Part shown: piece by piece, positions 1 to 12,373 of the stretch
How the letters are laid out: every line of letters starts with the position of its first letter
How positions within the stretch are numbered: position 1 is the first letter of the stretch
Assembly (NCBI GenBank): GCA_947172415.1
Contig: OX359191.1
Location: 3,968,001 to 4,032,000 of the forward strand
Length of the DNA stretch: 64,000 nt
Direction of reading: 5' to 3'
Source: Chondrosia reniformis
Lineage: Eukaryota > Porifera > Demospongiae > Chondrillida > Chondrillidae
Notes under the pieces: generated by a model
The model's input: the letters and a program-made list of their open reading frames with translations, nothing else
The model's database searches: none
Told to the model about the DNA's origin: nothing
Position numbers and translations under genes: made by a program

Positions 1-190
1 TGTATTAGTTGTATTTACTAGGTGAATGTTGTAGTTGTACGTTCTAATTGTTTGAACTAGTTCTGTGTACTAATTGTATGTACTAGGTATGTACTAGTCG
101 CTAGTTTCTAGTTGTATGTACTAGTTGTATGTACTAGTTGTTAGCACCCAATACTATTTGTATCTACTAGTCGAATGTAGTAGTTATTTG

Positions 191-294
191 TACTAGTTGA
201 ATGTATAAGTAATGTGTAATTGTTGTATGTACCATTTTTATGTACTAGTTGAATGTATAAGTAATGTGTAATTGTTGTATGTACCATTTTTATG
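191..294 (+). repeat. 52-bp local tandem duplication inside the satellite
   Basis: The segment starting TACTAGTTGAATGTATAAG at 191 is repeated almost exactly from 243. The period of 52 bp is four 13-bp units, so the array has grown by a multi-unit step that kept the 13-bp register. Confidence 0.85.
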
Positions 295-1072
295 TACTAG
301 TTGTATGTACTAGTTGTATATACTAGATGTTTGAACTAATTTTAGGTTCTAGTGCAAGTTATACTAGGTACTAGGAATGAACGAGTTCTATGAACTACTT
401 GTTTGTTTGTGTGAACTAGTTTTCTGTACTACTTGTATGTACTATATTTATGTGCTAATTATATGTGTATGTTTTAGTTATATGTAATACCTATATGTAC
501 TAGTTATTTGTACTAGTTGCATGAACTAGTTGCTTGTACTAGTAGTATATACTAGTTGATGGTTCTAATCCTAATTATGCTAGGTACTAGGGAGGAACTA
601 GTTGTATGTACTAGTTATATGTACTAGTTATATGTACTAGTTGTATTTACTACTTATATGTCTAGTTGTATGTACTAGTTGTATGTACTACGTATATGGA
701 CTCGTTACATTTGTATGTATGTATGTACATGTATTACATACATGTATGTACTGGTTGTACGTACTAGTTGTTTGTACTAGTTGTATATACTAGTTTTACG
801 TACTATTTCTATATACTATATATATTAATACATGTACTTGGTACATGTATTACTTGTATGTACTAGCTGTATTAGCTGGTTGTATGAACGAATTCTATGT
901 ACTACTGGCATGTACTAGTTGTATTTACTAGTTGTATGTATTAGTCGCAAGTACTAGTTATATGTACTAGTTACTAGTTGTATGAACTAGTTGTACCTAT
1001 TAATTTTATGTACTAGTTGTATGTTCTATTTGTATGTATATACCAGTTGTATGTACTAGTTAAATGTACTTA

Positions 1073-1345
1073 TTAGGGGCTGTATTATGTATAATATGAG
1101 TTCATACTCAAGTTTTGTAACACTTAATTTATACGTCAATACATCGTTTTTGCAAATGGCGGCGTTCAGGAAGTTTTGGTTAACGAAGCTTTTCCATCGT
1201 TATTTATAAAGTTCAGGACACTCAAGCGTCCTCAAATGTTAGTATTCCGAATGTATATATCAAATCCCAATGATGCGGCCAATTAGTTCGAGTTAATTCG
1301 GGGGGCGGCAGCCCCATGAGTTTTTAAACTCGAAATACTTCTTTT
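1073..1345 (+). mobile_element. Family A element, short form (A1)
   Basis: This is a non-satellite island of about 275 bp that starts near AGGGGCTGTATTATG and ends near CTCGAAATACTTCTT. It contains a GGGGGCGGCAGCCCC hairpin, a GAGTTTTTAAACTC palindrome, a GGACACTCAAGCGTCC hairpin, a YY1-like AAATGGCGGCG and a TTATAAAG box. No ORF and no clear terminal inverted repeat is seen. The short form is repeated inverted at 44893-45166, and long forms exist at 5440, 27840 and 40449. It may be a non-autonomous element or a captured promoter-like fragment; the family is not recognised. Confidence 0.7.
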
Positions 1346-2210
1346 ATATATATACTAGTTGTATGTAATAGTTTCAAATTGTATTTACTAGTTTTATGTA
1401 CTAGTTGTATGTGCTATGTGGATGCACTATTTATTTGAACTAGTTAAATTTTTATGTAATAGTTATATGTAGAAGGTGTCTGTACCAGTTTTATGAACTA
1501 GTTGAAAGTACTAGTTGTATGTACTAGTTGTGTGTACTAGAACTAACTATAGTTATATGTACTATTTGTATGCACTAGTTTTATGAACTAGTTCTATTTA
1601 TATTTACTAGTTGTAGGTGCTAGTTATATGTAGCAGATGTATGTACTATTTGTATCTACTATTTGTATGTACTATGGGCATGTACTATTTATAAGTATCA
1701 GTTATATGTATGTAGTAGTTATATGTTTGTGATCTAGTTATATATACTAGTTGTATGCACTATCTGTATGTACTAGTTGTATGTACGGTTTATAATTACA
1801 AGGTATATGTGTATTTACTAGTTATATGTAGTTGGTGTATGTACTAGTTATATATACTAGTTGTTTGTCCTAGTTGTATGTACTAGTTGAATGTACTAGT
1901 TATATGCACTAGTTACTAGTTGTATGAACTGGTTGTACGTACTAATGGTAAATACTAGTTGTATAAACTAAATGTGTGTACTAGTTTTATGAACTAGTTG
2001 TATGTACTAGTTGAATGTACTAGTTGCATGTACTGGTTATATGTACTAGTTAATAGTTCTGGGAACTAGTTAGACGACCTAATTGTAAATACTAGTTGTA
2101 TGAACTAGTTGTTTGTATATAATAGTTGTATGAATTAGTTAAATGTACTAGTTTTATGTACTAGTTATATATACTATATGGATGCACTATTCACATGTAC
2201 TAATTATATG

Positions 2211-2243
2211 TAGAAGGTGTGTAGAAGGTGTGTAGAAGGTGTG
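2211..2243 (+). repeat. 11-bp tandem triplet within satellite
   Basis: TAGAAGGTGTG is repeated three times in a row. The inverted counterpart near 43990 has the matching ACACCTTCTAC motif only twice, so copy number changed after the large duplication. Confidence 0.8.
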
Positions 2244-5200
2244 TACTAGTTATAGATCCTAGTTTTATGTACTCATTCTATGCACTAGTAGTTTTATGGA
2301 CTTCTTATTCGTAGTATGTTTATGTCCTATTTATATGTACTAGTTACATTTTTATGTAATTGTTATATGTGGTAGATGTGTGTATTAGTTATATGAACTA
2401 ATTTCAAGTACTAGTTGTATGTACTAGTTGTATGGACTAGTACTAGTTATATTTACTAGTAGTAGGTACTAGTTGTATGTACTAGTTGTATGTATATACT
2501 AGTTGTATGTATATACTAGTTGTATGTACTAGCTATGTACTGGTTTTATGTTCTAGTTATATGTACTAGTTGTATGTACAAGCGGTAGGTTCTTGTACTA
2601 GTTACACTAGGTGCTAGGAAGGTACTAGTTGTATGTAGTATATACTAATTGGATGTAATTGTTGTATGTACTAGTTGTATGTACTATTTATAATTATTAG
2701 GTAAAAGTGTATGTACTAGTTATATGTGGTAGGTGAATGAACTATTTATATGTCCTACTTGTTTTTCCTAGTTGTGTGTAGTAGTTATGTACTAGTTCAA
2801 TATACAAGTTGTACGTTCTAGAATTATGTACTCATTCTGTGAGCTAGTTGCATATACTAGTTTCTAGTTGTATGTACTAGTTGTAAGTACTAGTTTTATG
2901 TACTGGTTGTATGTACTAGTTGTGTGTACTATTTGTAATTACAAGGTATGTGTATTTACTAGCTATATGTAGTAGGGGTATGTACTAGTTATATGTCCTG
3001 GCTGTTTGTCGTAGTTGTATGGACTAGTTGAATGTACTAATTGTATGTACAAATTGTATATACTAGGTGTATGTAGTGGTTGTATGTTCTAATTGTTTTA
3101 ACTCAGTTCTATGTACTAATTGTTGGTACTAGTTATGTACAAGTTGTATGAACCAGTTTTAAGTGCTATATAGTTCTGGGTACTAGTTGTATGTACTAAT
3201 TGTATACACTAGGTATGTACTAGTTACTAGTTTCTAGTTGTAAGTACTAGTTGTAAATACTAGTTGTATGTACTTTGTGTATGTACCAGTTGTTGATTCT
3301 TGTACTACTTATACTATGTACTAGGTAGGTTGTAGTTGTATATACTAGATACTTGTTGCATGTACTACTTGTATGAACTAGTTTTATGAACTAGTTGTAT
3401 GTACTCAATACTATTTGTATGTACTAGTCGAATGTAGGAGTTATTTCTACTAGTTGAATGTATAAGTATTGGGTAATTGTTGTATGTACTAGTTATATGT
3501 ACTAGTTGTGTGTACTCTTTTATGTACTATTTGCATTTACTAGTTGTATGTACTAGATGTTTGAACTAGTTTTAGGTTCTAGTACAAGTTATACTAGGTA
3601 CTAGGAATTAACCAGTTCTATGAACTACTTGTTTGTTTGTTTGAACTAGTTTTCTGTACTAGTTGTATGTACTACATTTATGTACTAGTTATATGTGTAT
3701 ATACTAGTCATATGTATTAGTTATGTGTACTAGTTATATGTACTAGTTGTATGTACTACTTATATGTACTCGTTACATTTGTATGTACTGGGTGTATGTA
3801 CTAGTTGTTTGTACTAGTTATATATACTAGTTGTACGTACTATTTATATGTACTATATATATGTGTATGTGCTAGGTATATGTACTACTTGTAGGTACTA
3901 GCTGTACTAGCTGGTGGTATGTACTAATTCTATGTACTAGTTGTATGCAAAAGTTGAATTTACTATTTGTATGTTCTATTTATATATGTGTGTACTAGTT
4001 CTATGTACTAATTGTATGTACTAGGTGAGTACTAGTTACTAGTTTCTAGTTGTATGTACTAGTTCTAAGTACTAGTTGTATGAACTATGTGTATGTACCA
4101 GTTGTTGATTCTTGTACTACTAATACTATGTACTAGGTAGGTTCTAGCTGTATGTACTAGATACTTGTTGCATGTACTAGTTGTGTGAACTAGTTTTATG
4201 AACTAGTTGTGTGTACTGTTTATATCTACTAGTTATATGTACTCTATAGTTTTCTGTACTAGTAGTATGTACTAGTTATATTTACTAGCTGTATGTACTA
4301 TCCGTGTGTTCTAATTGTATGCACTAGTTGTATGTACTAGTTGTATGTACTCAATACTATTTGTATGTACTAGTCGAATGTAGTAGTTTTTTCTACTAGT
4401 TGAATGTATAAGTAGTGTGTAATGTTTGTATGTACTAGTTATATGTACTAGTTGTGTGTACTAGTTGTATGTTCTATTGTCTAATTGTATGTACTAGTGT
4501 TATGTACTAGCTGTATTTACTAGGTGTATGTTGTAGTTGTATGTTCTAATTGTTGGAACTAGTTCTATGTACTAATTGTATGTACTAAGTATATACTAGT
4601 TACTAGTTTCTAGTTGTATGTACTAATTGTAAGTACTAGTTGTATGTACTATGTGTATGTACCAGTTGTTGATCCCTGTACTAGTTATACTATGTACAAG
4701 GTAGGTTGTAGTTGTATGTACTAGATACTTGTTGAATGTACTAGTTGTATGAACTAGTTTTATGAATTAGTTGTATGTACTGTTTATATGTACCAGTTAT
4801 ATGTACTAGTAGTATGTGCTAGTTATAATTACTAGCTTTATGTACTATTTGTGTTTACTAAATGTATACACTAGTTGTATGTACTAGTTGTATGTACTCA
4901 ATACTATTTGTATGTACTAGTCGAATGTAGTAGTTATTTGCACTAGTTTAATGTATAAGTAGTGGGTAATGGTGGTATGTACTAGTTATTTGTACTAGTT
5001 GTATGTACTATATTTATGTACTAGTTATATGTACTAGTTGTATGTTATAGTTGAATGTACTACTTATATATACTCGTTACATTTGTATGTACTGAGTGTA
5101 TTTATGTTTTTGTATGTATTTATGTATTCCTAGTACTAGGTACTAGGTTCTAGAAATGAACTAGTTCTATGAACTACTTGTTTGTTTGTGTGAACTAGTG

Positions 5201-5439
5201 TTCTGTACTATTTACATTTACTAGGTATACCTGTATTGTACTGGTTATATGTAGTAGGTGTATGTACTATTTATATGGCCTAGTTGTATGTACTAGTTGC
5301 ATGCACTAGTTGTATAGACTAGTTGTATATACTAGTCGCATGTACTAATTATATTTACTAGTTACTAATTTTATGACCTACTTGTAACTACTAATTTTAT
5401 GAACTACTTGTAACTACGAATTTTATGTACTACTTGTAT

Positions 5440-5826
5440 ACCTTATATTGTTTTCATTTGTCGATTACGTTGTATGGCTTCATGTTACGGAAAGAGTATA
5501 TATATATATCTATATATATAATAAAGGTTAATATGCAACTATTATAACACTTATTTTATACGTCGATATATGTATAATACTAGTTCATACGCAACTATTG
5601 TAACACTTAATTTATACGGCAATACATCATTTTTGCAAATGGCGGCGTTCAGGAAGCTTTAGTTTACGAAGCTTTTCCATCGTTATTTATAAAGTTCAGG
5701 ACACTAAATCGTCCTCAATCGTTAGTATTACGAATATATATATTGAATCCCAACGATGTGGCCAAATAGTATCAGTTAATGCGGGGGCGGTAGCCCCACG
5801 AGTTTTTAAACTCGAAATACTTCTTT
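5440..5826 (+). mobile_element. Family A element, long form (A2)
   Basis: This is an about 385-bp version of family A. Its 5' part holds an AT microsatellite (around 5495-5520) and a tandemly doubled segment (GCAACTATTATAACACTT, then GCAACTATTGTAACACTT). Its 3' part is shared with the short form: AAATGGCGGCG, TTATAAAG, the GGGGCGGTAGCCCC hairpin and the CTCGAAATACTTCTT end. It shares flanks with the copies at 27840 and 40449, which shows that they spread by segmental duplication rather than by separate insertion. Confidence 0.7.
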
Positions 5827-5914
5827 GTACTAGTTGTATGTATATACCAGTTGTAGACTATTTAAATGTACTAGTTTTATATATATACTAGATGTATATT
5901 CTAGTTTCTAGTTG

Positions 5915-5940
5915 TAGTATCTAGTACATACAACTAGAAC
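5915..5940. other. Satellite inversion junction J1 (F to R)
   Basis: The satellite switches from TAGTTGTA to TAGTACATACAACTA here. The same junction, base for base over tens of bp, occurs at about 28315-28330 and, reverse-complemented, at about 40355-40372. All three therefore descend from one inversion event. Confidence 0.85.
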
Positions 5941-6747
5941 CTCCCTAGTACATAGTATAAGTAGTACAAGAATCAACAACTGGTACATACACATAGTACA
6001 AACAACTAGTACTTACAACTATTACATTCAACAAGAAACTAGTAACTAGTGCATACCTGTACATACAATTAGTACATAGAACTAGTTCAAACAATTAGAA
6101 CATACAACTAGTACAAAGCTAGTACATACAACTCGTATAAACATACAACTAGTACCCCGAACGTATACAAACAATTAGCATATACAACTAGTACTTTTAA
6201 CTAGTACATATAATAAGTTCACACACCTACTACATATAACTAATACATAAATATATAACTAGTATATATGAATAGTACATACACATAGTACATACAACTA
6301 AAAACTAGTACATACAACTAGTATATATATAAAACTAGTACCTTTAGCTAGTACATACAAGTATTACATAAATTTCGTAGGTACAGCTAGTTCACAAAAT
6401 TAGTAACTAGTAAATATAATTAGTACATGCGACTAGTATATACAACTAGTCCATACAACTAGTACATGCAACTAGTACATACAATTAGGCCATATAACAA
6501 GTACATACAACTACTACATATAACTAGTACAATACACGTATACCTAGTAAATGTGAATAGTATCTACAACTAGTACATACAGCTAGCGCATACAACTAGT
6601 ACATATAACTAGTACCCACACATATAAATAGTACATACAAATAGTAAATACAACTAGTAGATACAACTAGTACATAGACTTAGTACATACAACCAGCTAA
6701 TACAGCTAGTACCCACAAGTAGTACATATACCTAGTACATAAACATA

Positions 6748-7511
6748 TCAGGGAGTACGGTAGTACTCCCTATGTAGGGATGACACGTTTTTTTGCATTC
6801 CCCATACATCGGTATAGGAGCAAAATCCCGAAATAAGCCGAAAATCGACAAAATAAGGCTATGTATCGCTAAATATAAATATACATACTCTAAATAGACC
6901 TTAAAGGAAAGCGAATATGTCCCGCTGGCAAAATAATAAACTTTAAAAATTCCCATTTTCGTCTTCTTCATATTCTTCTTATTATTATTCTTCTTCTTCT
7001 TCGTCAGCCATAACTAAAAAACTAAATAAACTTTTGGACTAATTGTTAAACAAAACTATTGCAAATTTTCCGAACTGTATTCTTTTGTAGAAGCGAGAGC
7101 GATAACGCTATTATTGAGTATGACGGTTTTCATGGCCCCAGAGGCAAGGCCTCAATAAATTCGCCATTTTAATGACGTCATAATAAGTCGAAGATTGCAA
7201 AACCAAAATGGGTTTTAATACAATCAAATTCCTAGCTTATGCTCCATAAAAAGTACAGAAACTAGAGAAAAATAAAAATTCTCTATAAAAATAGTGAAGA
7301 TGTAGGAATGGCACAAAAAGCACATAAACAAGAAAGGGAAGTTACACAGTGAAGTATTAGCAATGCATGAATCCTACAGGCAAGGGTGTCGTAGGATTCA
7401 TGCATATATAGCTAATGCTTCACTGTGTAACATCCCTTTCTTGTTTATGTGCTTTTTGTGCCATCCCTACATCTTAACTATTTTTGTACAAAATTTTTAT
7501 TTTTCTCTAGT
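6748..7511 (-). mobile_element. Family B element, copy B1
   Basis: This is an about 760-bp non-satellite island. One end is a 22-nt hairpin at 6750-6771 (GGGAGTAC, loop GGTA, GTACTCCC). The other end is a long foldback at 7261-7511 whose arms of about 120 bp begin ACTAGAGAAAAATAAAAATT. The middle has a perfect CRE palindrome ATGACGTCAT (7172-7181), a nearby AAAATGGCG on the minus strand, and on that strand an ATG GCT GAC followed by GAA codons and then two stops. The motif ATGTAGGGATG occurs both beside the small hairpin and in the foldback arms. It has no transposase and is non-autonomous or a composite of two MITEs. Confidence 0.75.
7172..7181. promoter_or_regulatory. CRE-like palindrome in B1
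   Basis: ATGACGTCAT is a perfect CREB/ATF-type palindrome next to an AAAATGGCG YY1-like motif read on the minus strand. The same pair is intact in B2 (16999-17008), B3 (29599-29608) and B4 (39093-39102). Binding is inferred from the motif only. Confidence 0.4.
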
Positions 7512-10500
7512 ATATAGTACATATAAATAGTACGTACAACTAGTATATATAACTAGTACAAAAAACTGGTAAATACACCCCGTACATACAAATGTAACAA
7601 GTACATATAAGTAGTACATACAACTAGTATATATAAATAGTACATATAACTAATACATATAACTAGTACATATAACTAGTACATACAACTAGTACATAGC
7701 TACTACTTACAACTAATATATATATTCAATTAGTGCATACAACTAATACAGACAATTAGTACATACAACTACTACATTCAACTACTACATACAACCAGAA
7801 CCTACAACTAGTAAATATAACTAGTACTAGTACATACAACTAGTACATACAACTAATTCGTTATAGTAGTACTTACAACTAGTGCGTACAACTAATGCCT
7901 ACTTAGTACCTAATATAACTAGTACTAGAACCTACAACTAGTACATAGAGCTAGCGCATACACGTAGTACAGGCAACTTGTACATACAACTGTTACAAAC
8001 AACTACTACATATAACCCGTACATACACATAAAACTAGTATATAAAAATAGTACATACACTTAGTACATACAACAAGTACATACAAAACGTACATACAAC
8101 TAGTACATACAACTAGTACACACAACTAGAAACTAGTACATACACCTAGTTCAAAGAACGAGTGCATAATACTAGAACATACAACTTGTATATACAACTA
8201 GTACATAGCAACTTCATACAACTAGTATATACATACAACTAGTGCGTACAACTGGTATATAACTGCTACATGCAACTTGTACATAACTAGTATATAGAAC
8301 TTGTACATAACTAGTACATAGAACTTGTACATAGTACGAGTACATAAAACTGGCATATACAACTACTACATAAACAACAAACTAGTATATACACACAACT
8401 AGTACATAGCTAGTATTTACAATTAGTATATACATACAACTAGTACATAAAACTAGTACAAACAATTAGTACATACAACTACTACATCCAACCACTACAT
8501 ACAACCAGTACCCACATCTAGTAAATATAACTAGAACTAGTACATACAACTAGTACATTCAACTAGTACGTAAAAGTAGTACTAACAACTAGTACATACA
8601 ACTAATGCCTACTTAATACCTACTATAACTAGTACTAGAACCTACAAATTAGCACATACAGCTAGCACATACAACAAGTACAGGAAACTAGTACAAACAA
8701 GTGGTACATACAACTACTACATATAACCAGTACATACACATATAACTAGTATATAAAAATAGTACATACACCTAGTACATAAACCTACAAAAAGGACATA
8801 CAACTAGTACATACAACTAATTCATAGAAAGAGTACATAATACTTGAACATACAACTAGTACATTCAATTCGTACATACAACTAGCACAAACAACTGGGT
8901 CATATAACTAATACATACACCTATTACATATAACGAGTACATACACATATACCTAGAAAATATAAATAGTTCATACAACTAGTACATACAGCTAGTGCAT
9001 ACAACTAGAACATCGAACTAGTACACACACATATAACTAGTACATACAAATAGTAAATACAACTAGAACATAAAACTAGTGCGTACAACTAGGACATGCA
9101 AATAGTACATGCAACTAGTATCTAGTACATAAAACTTGTATAAACATACAACTAGTACACCGAACATGTACATGCAATTAGCACATACAACTAGTACTTT
9201 TGAACTAGTACGTATCACAAGTTCACACACCTGCTACACATAACTAATACATATACGGATAACTAGTATATATGAATAGTACATAAACATAGTACATATA
9301 ACTAGAACCTAGAACATACAACTAGGATATATAAAAAATAGTACATTTAACTAGTACATAAAACTGGTATATACATACAACTAGTACATACAACTAGAAC
9401 ATACAAGTAGTACATAAAATTTGTAGGTAGAACTAGTTCATAAAATTAGTAACTAATAAGTATAATTTGTACATGCAACTTGTACATACAACTAGTACAT
9501 ACAACTAGTGCATGCAACTAGTACATACAACTAGGCCATATTACTAATACATACACCTACTACATATAACTAGTACATTACACGAATACCTAGTAAATGT
9601 AAATAGTACATACAACTAGTACATACAGCTAGCGCATACAACTAGTACATATAACTAGTGCATAGAATTAGTACATACAACCAGCTAATACAGCTAGTAC
9701 CTACAAGTAGTACGTATACCTAGTTCTTACACATAAATATAGTACATATAAATAGTACGTACAACTAGTATATATAACTAGTACAAACAACTAGTATATA
9801 CACCCAGTATATACAAATGTAGCGAGTACATATAAGTAGTACACACATCCAGTACATACAACACTTACACAAAACTGGTACATACAACTAGTACATATAA
9901 CTAGTACATATAACTAATACATACAACTAGTGTCTAGTATATACAACTAGTTCCTCACTAGTACCTAGTATAATTAGGACTAGAACCTACAACTAGTATA
10001 TGCTACTAGTACATACAACTAGTACATGCAACTAGTACATATAAGTAGTACAAAGATTTAGTACATACAACCAGCTGATACAGCTAGTACCTACAAGTAG
10101 TATATATACCTAGTACATACACAAAAATATAGTACATATAAATAGTACGTACAACTAGTATATATAACTAGTACAAACAACTAGTATATACCCCCAGTAT
10201 ATACAAATGTAACGAGTACATATAAGTAGTACATACAACTAGTACATACAACAATTACACAAAACTGGTACATACAACTAGTACATATAACTAGTACATA
10301 TATCTAGTACAAACAACTAGTGTCTAGTATATACAACTAGTACCTCCCTAGTACCTAGTAGAATTAGGACTAGAACCTACAACTAGTATATACTACTAGA
10401 ACATACAACTAGTATATGCAACTAGTACATATAACTAGTACATATAACTATTACAAATGACTAGTACATAGACATATAACTAGTACATAAATATAATACA

Positions 10501-11511
10501 TACAACTAATGCAGAAAACTAGTTCACAAAAACAAACAAGTAGTTCATAGAACTAGTTCATTCCGAGTACCTAGTATAACTGACTAGAACTAGAACTTAA
10601 AACTAGTTCAAACATCTAGTACATACAACTAGTACATACAATTAGGCAATAGAACATACAACTAGTACAAACAACTAGTACATGTAACTAGTACATACAA
10701 CAATTACACACTCCTTATACATTCAACTAGTACAAATAACTACTACATTCGACAATTACATACAAATAGTATTGAGTACATACAACTAGTTCATACAACT
10801 AGTGCATACAATTAGTACACACGGATAGTACATACAGCTAGTAAATATAACTAGTACATACTACTAGTACATAAAACTATAGAGTACATATAACTGGTAC
10901 ATATAACTAGTAGAAATAAACAGTACACACAACTAGTTCATAAAACTAGTTCATACAACTAGTACATGTAACAAGTATCTAGTATATACAACTAGAATCT
11001 ACCTAGTACATTGTATAAATAGTACAAGAATCAACAACTGGTACATACACATAGTACATACAACTAGTACTTACAACTAGTACTTACAACTAGAAACTAG
11101 TAACTAGTACATACCTAGTACAAACAATTAGAACATAGAACTAGTTGAAACAAATAGAACATACAACTACTACATACACCTAGTACATACAACTAGTACT
11201 TAGAACTAGTTCATATAACTAGTACATACAATGGAACCTGAGTAAGCGGTCACCTTATTAAAGCGGTCACCTCCCTTTTCCGGTCGCCAACGTATACTCC
11301 CGAACAATCCGCTAATTGAAGTATACATCGAGACCTTGTTAATGTGGTCACCTGCGTAATGCATATAGCGGTCGCCCTTCCGTGGCCCCGAAGGGATTTC
11401 TCTACTCTGTAATGCGGCCATACAGATTTGAAAGTACGTAAATGACAACAATTTATCAATAAAATGTTCTAAAGAGTCTCCTTTACTCCTGCAGTGACTC
11501 TTGCAGCTTTC

Positions 11512-11856
11512 TTATAAAGTTCTTGTGTCCATCGAAATGATAAAACATGGAACTTCCAGCCCGAGACCAACACCACGATTCACAGGGCTGCCAGTGACCT
11601 CACACACAATCTGGTTCCCTTGTCTGAGGAGGAAAAAGTGAGTATATCGAGCGAATGACCTTGGAACGTGACCTACAACCTGTCCGTTCTTCTTTACCGC
11701 CGTTGCCATTGGGTCATATGGGTTGGACGGCTCTGCTTCCACCTCTAAAACTTCTCCTGGCTCTGGTGTCCACAAGTCTTTATAATCATGGAACCCACGA
11801 ATAAACGATGCGTAGCTAAAGTGAGAAACAGATACAGAAGTGGCGTTCGCAGCCAT
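11512..11856 (-). CDS. HIRAN-domain protein, copy 1 (C left arm)
   Basis: This is a 114-codon ORF beginning MAANATSVSVSHF. A HIRAN domain covers residues about 15-105: RGFHDY near 20-25, the hallmark NPYD at 45-48, A-AV at 51-54, VGH at 61-63 followed by PR, and a GLEVPC block at 99-104. HIRAN domains (HLTF, Rad5 and bacterial relatives) bind single-stranded DNA 3' ends; a role here in transposition or end repair is inference. It lies between the element end and the transposase and is divergent from it across 80 bp. After GLEVPC a one-T deletion in a T run ends the frame early (ISMDTRTL). A better continuation, CFYHFDGH, is seen in the copy at 34921. Expression is unknown. Confidence 0.75.
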   Translation of the reverse strand: MAANATSVSVSHFSYASFIRGFHDYKDLWTPEPGEVLEVEAEPSNPYDPMATAVKKNGQVVGHVPRSFARYTHFFLLRQGNQIVCEVTGSPVNRGVGLGLEVPCFIISMDTRTL

Positions 11857-11936
11857 ACGACTGAAGCTTGATTAGGTAGCAGCTGCCTTACACCCACGCT
11901 AACACGTTTCGTTATAGCTATGCTCGTGCCTCTAAC
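11857..11936. promoter_or_regulatory. 80-bp divergent intergenic region (C left arm)
   Basis: This is the only DNA between the HIRAN start (minus) and the transposase start (plus at 11937), so any promoter for both must overlap it. It contains AACACGTTTCGTTATAGCTA. The same 80-bp spacing occurs at 13908-13987, 32786-32865 and 34841-34920. No TATA box is evident. Confidence 0.45.
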
Positions 11937-12373
11937 ATGCCTCGAAAAGAATTGACATTGAAACAACGTGTGGAGGTGATTAGGTACCAAAAGAGCCACC
12001 CAAAAGAAGGAACTCAAATTTTGGCCGAACGTTTTGGCTGTGGCAGAACACAGATTCAGTCAATTTTGAAAGCCAAGGAGGAGATTCTTTAAGATTTTGA
12101 AAAGAATGAAAGTGAAGACAAGAAGAGGAACAGAAGAGCTGAATTTCCGGACATTGATGATGCTGTTTACATATGGTACTGTCTTGGTCGGGAAAGGAAC
12201 ATTCCCATATCAGGACCAATGCTCCAGGAGGAGGCCCGTTTGATTGCTGAACGATTCGAGAATTCCCGGTTCAAGGCATCCAATGGTTGGCTCCAGTCAT
12301 TCAAAGCTCGCCACCATTTAAAAATACTCACAGTTTGTGGAGAGCCAGCTAGTGTTCCTCAAGGAACTGTGGA
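11937..12373 (+). pseudogene. N-terminal fragment of the pogo/Tigger-like transposase
   Basis: It begins ATG CCT CGA AAA GAA TTG (MPRKELTLKQRVEVIRYQ) and covers the psq/CENP-B-like helix-turn-helix (IRYQ... ILAERFGCGRTQIQSIL). An in-frame TAA follows EEIL at codon 52. The frame then resumes into the second, CENPB-type DNA-binding region (RERNIPISGPMLQEEARLIA, then GWLQSFKARH). Homology to the full copy stops after the bases coding VPQGTV, at the palindrome breakpoint, where the sequence continues into the reverse of the transposase C-terminus. It is not functional alone. Confidence 0.85.

Larger units (their letters stand above)
1..5920 (+). repeat. 13-bp minisatellite array, forward orientation
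   Basis: The block is a degenerate tandem array of GTACTAGTTGTAT. Common variants are TTATATGTAC, TTGTGTGTAC and TTTTATGTAC. The ACTAGT core is a perfect 6-bp palindrome, and GTAC adds a second. Short non-unit phrases recur, for example a GATTCTTGTACTA phrase near 3290, 4110 and 4670. No coding potential is seen: open frames here are low-complexity Tyr/Val/Cys/Leu strings made by the repeat. Family A elements interrupt the array at 1073-1345 and 5440-5826. The whole block reappears inverted at about 40.4-46.1 kb. Confidence 0.95.
5925..11226 (-). repeat. 13-bp minisatellite array, reverse orientation
   Basis: The block is composed of the reverse-complement unit GTACATACAACTA. It is interrupted only by family B copy B1 (6748-7511). 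It forms the left arm of palindrome P1 and abuts composite C at its terminal repeat. A stretch at 8335-8460 is an empty-site version of the 91-bp insert seen at 55121 and 58241. No genes are visible. Confidence 0.95.

Noticed and set aside
6732..6971. 79-residue frame in B1 and its counterpart in B2
   Set aside because: It spans the purine tract, the end hairpin and satellite. It is not conserved as an open frame in all four B copies, and no motif is seen.
6748..7511. Family B as a Helitron
   Set aside because: A hairpin near CTAG looks Helitron-like, but CTAG is part of every satellite unit, there is no TC start, and all four copies share flanks, so no independent insertion defines the ends.
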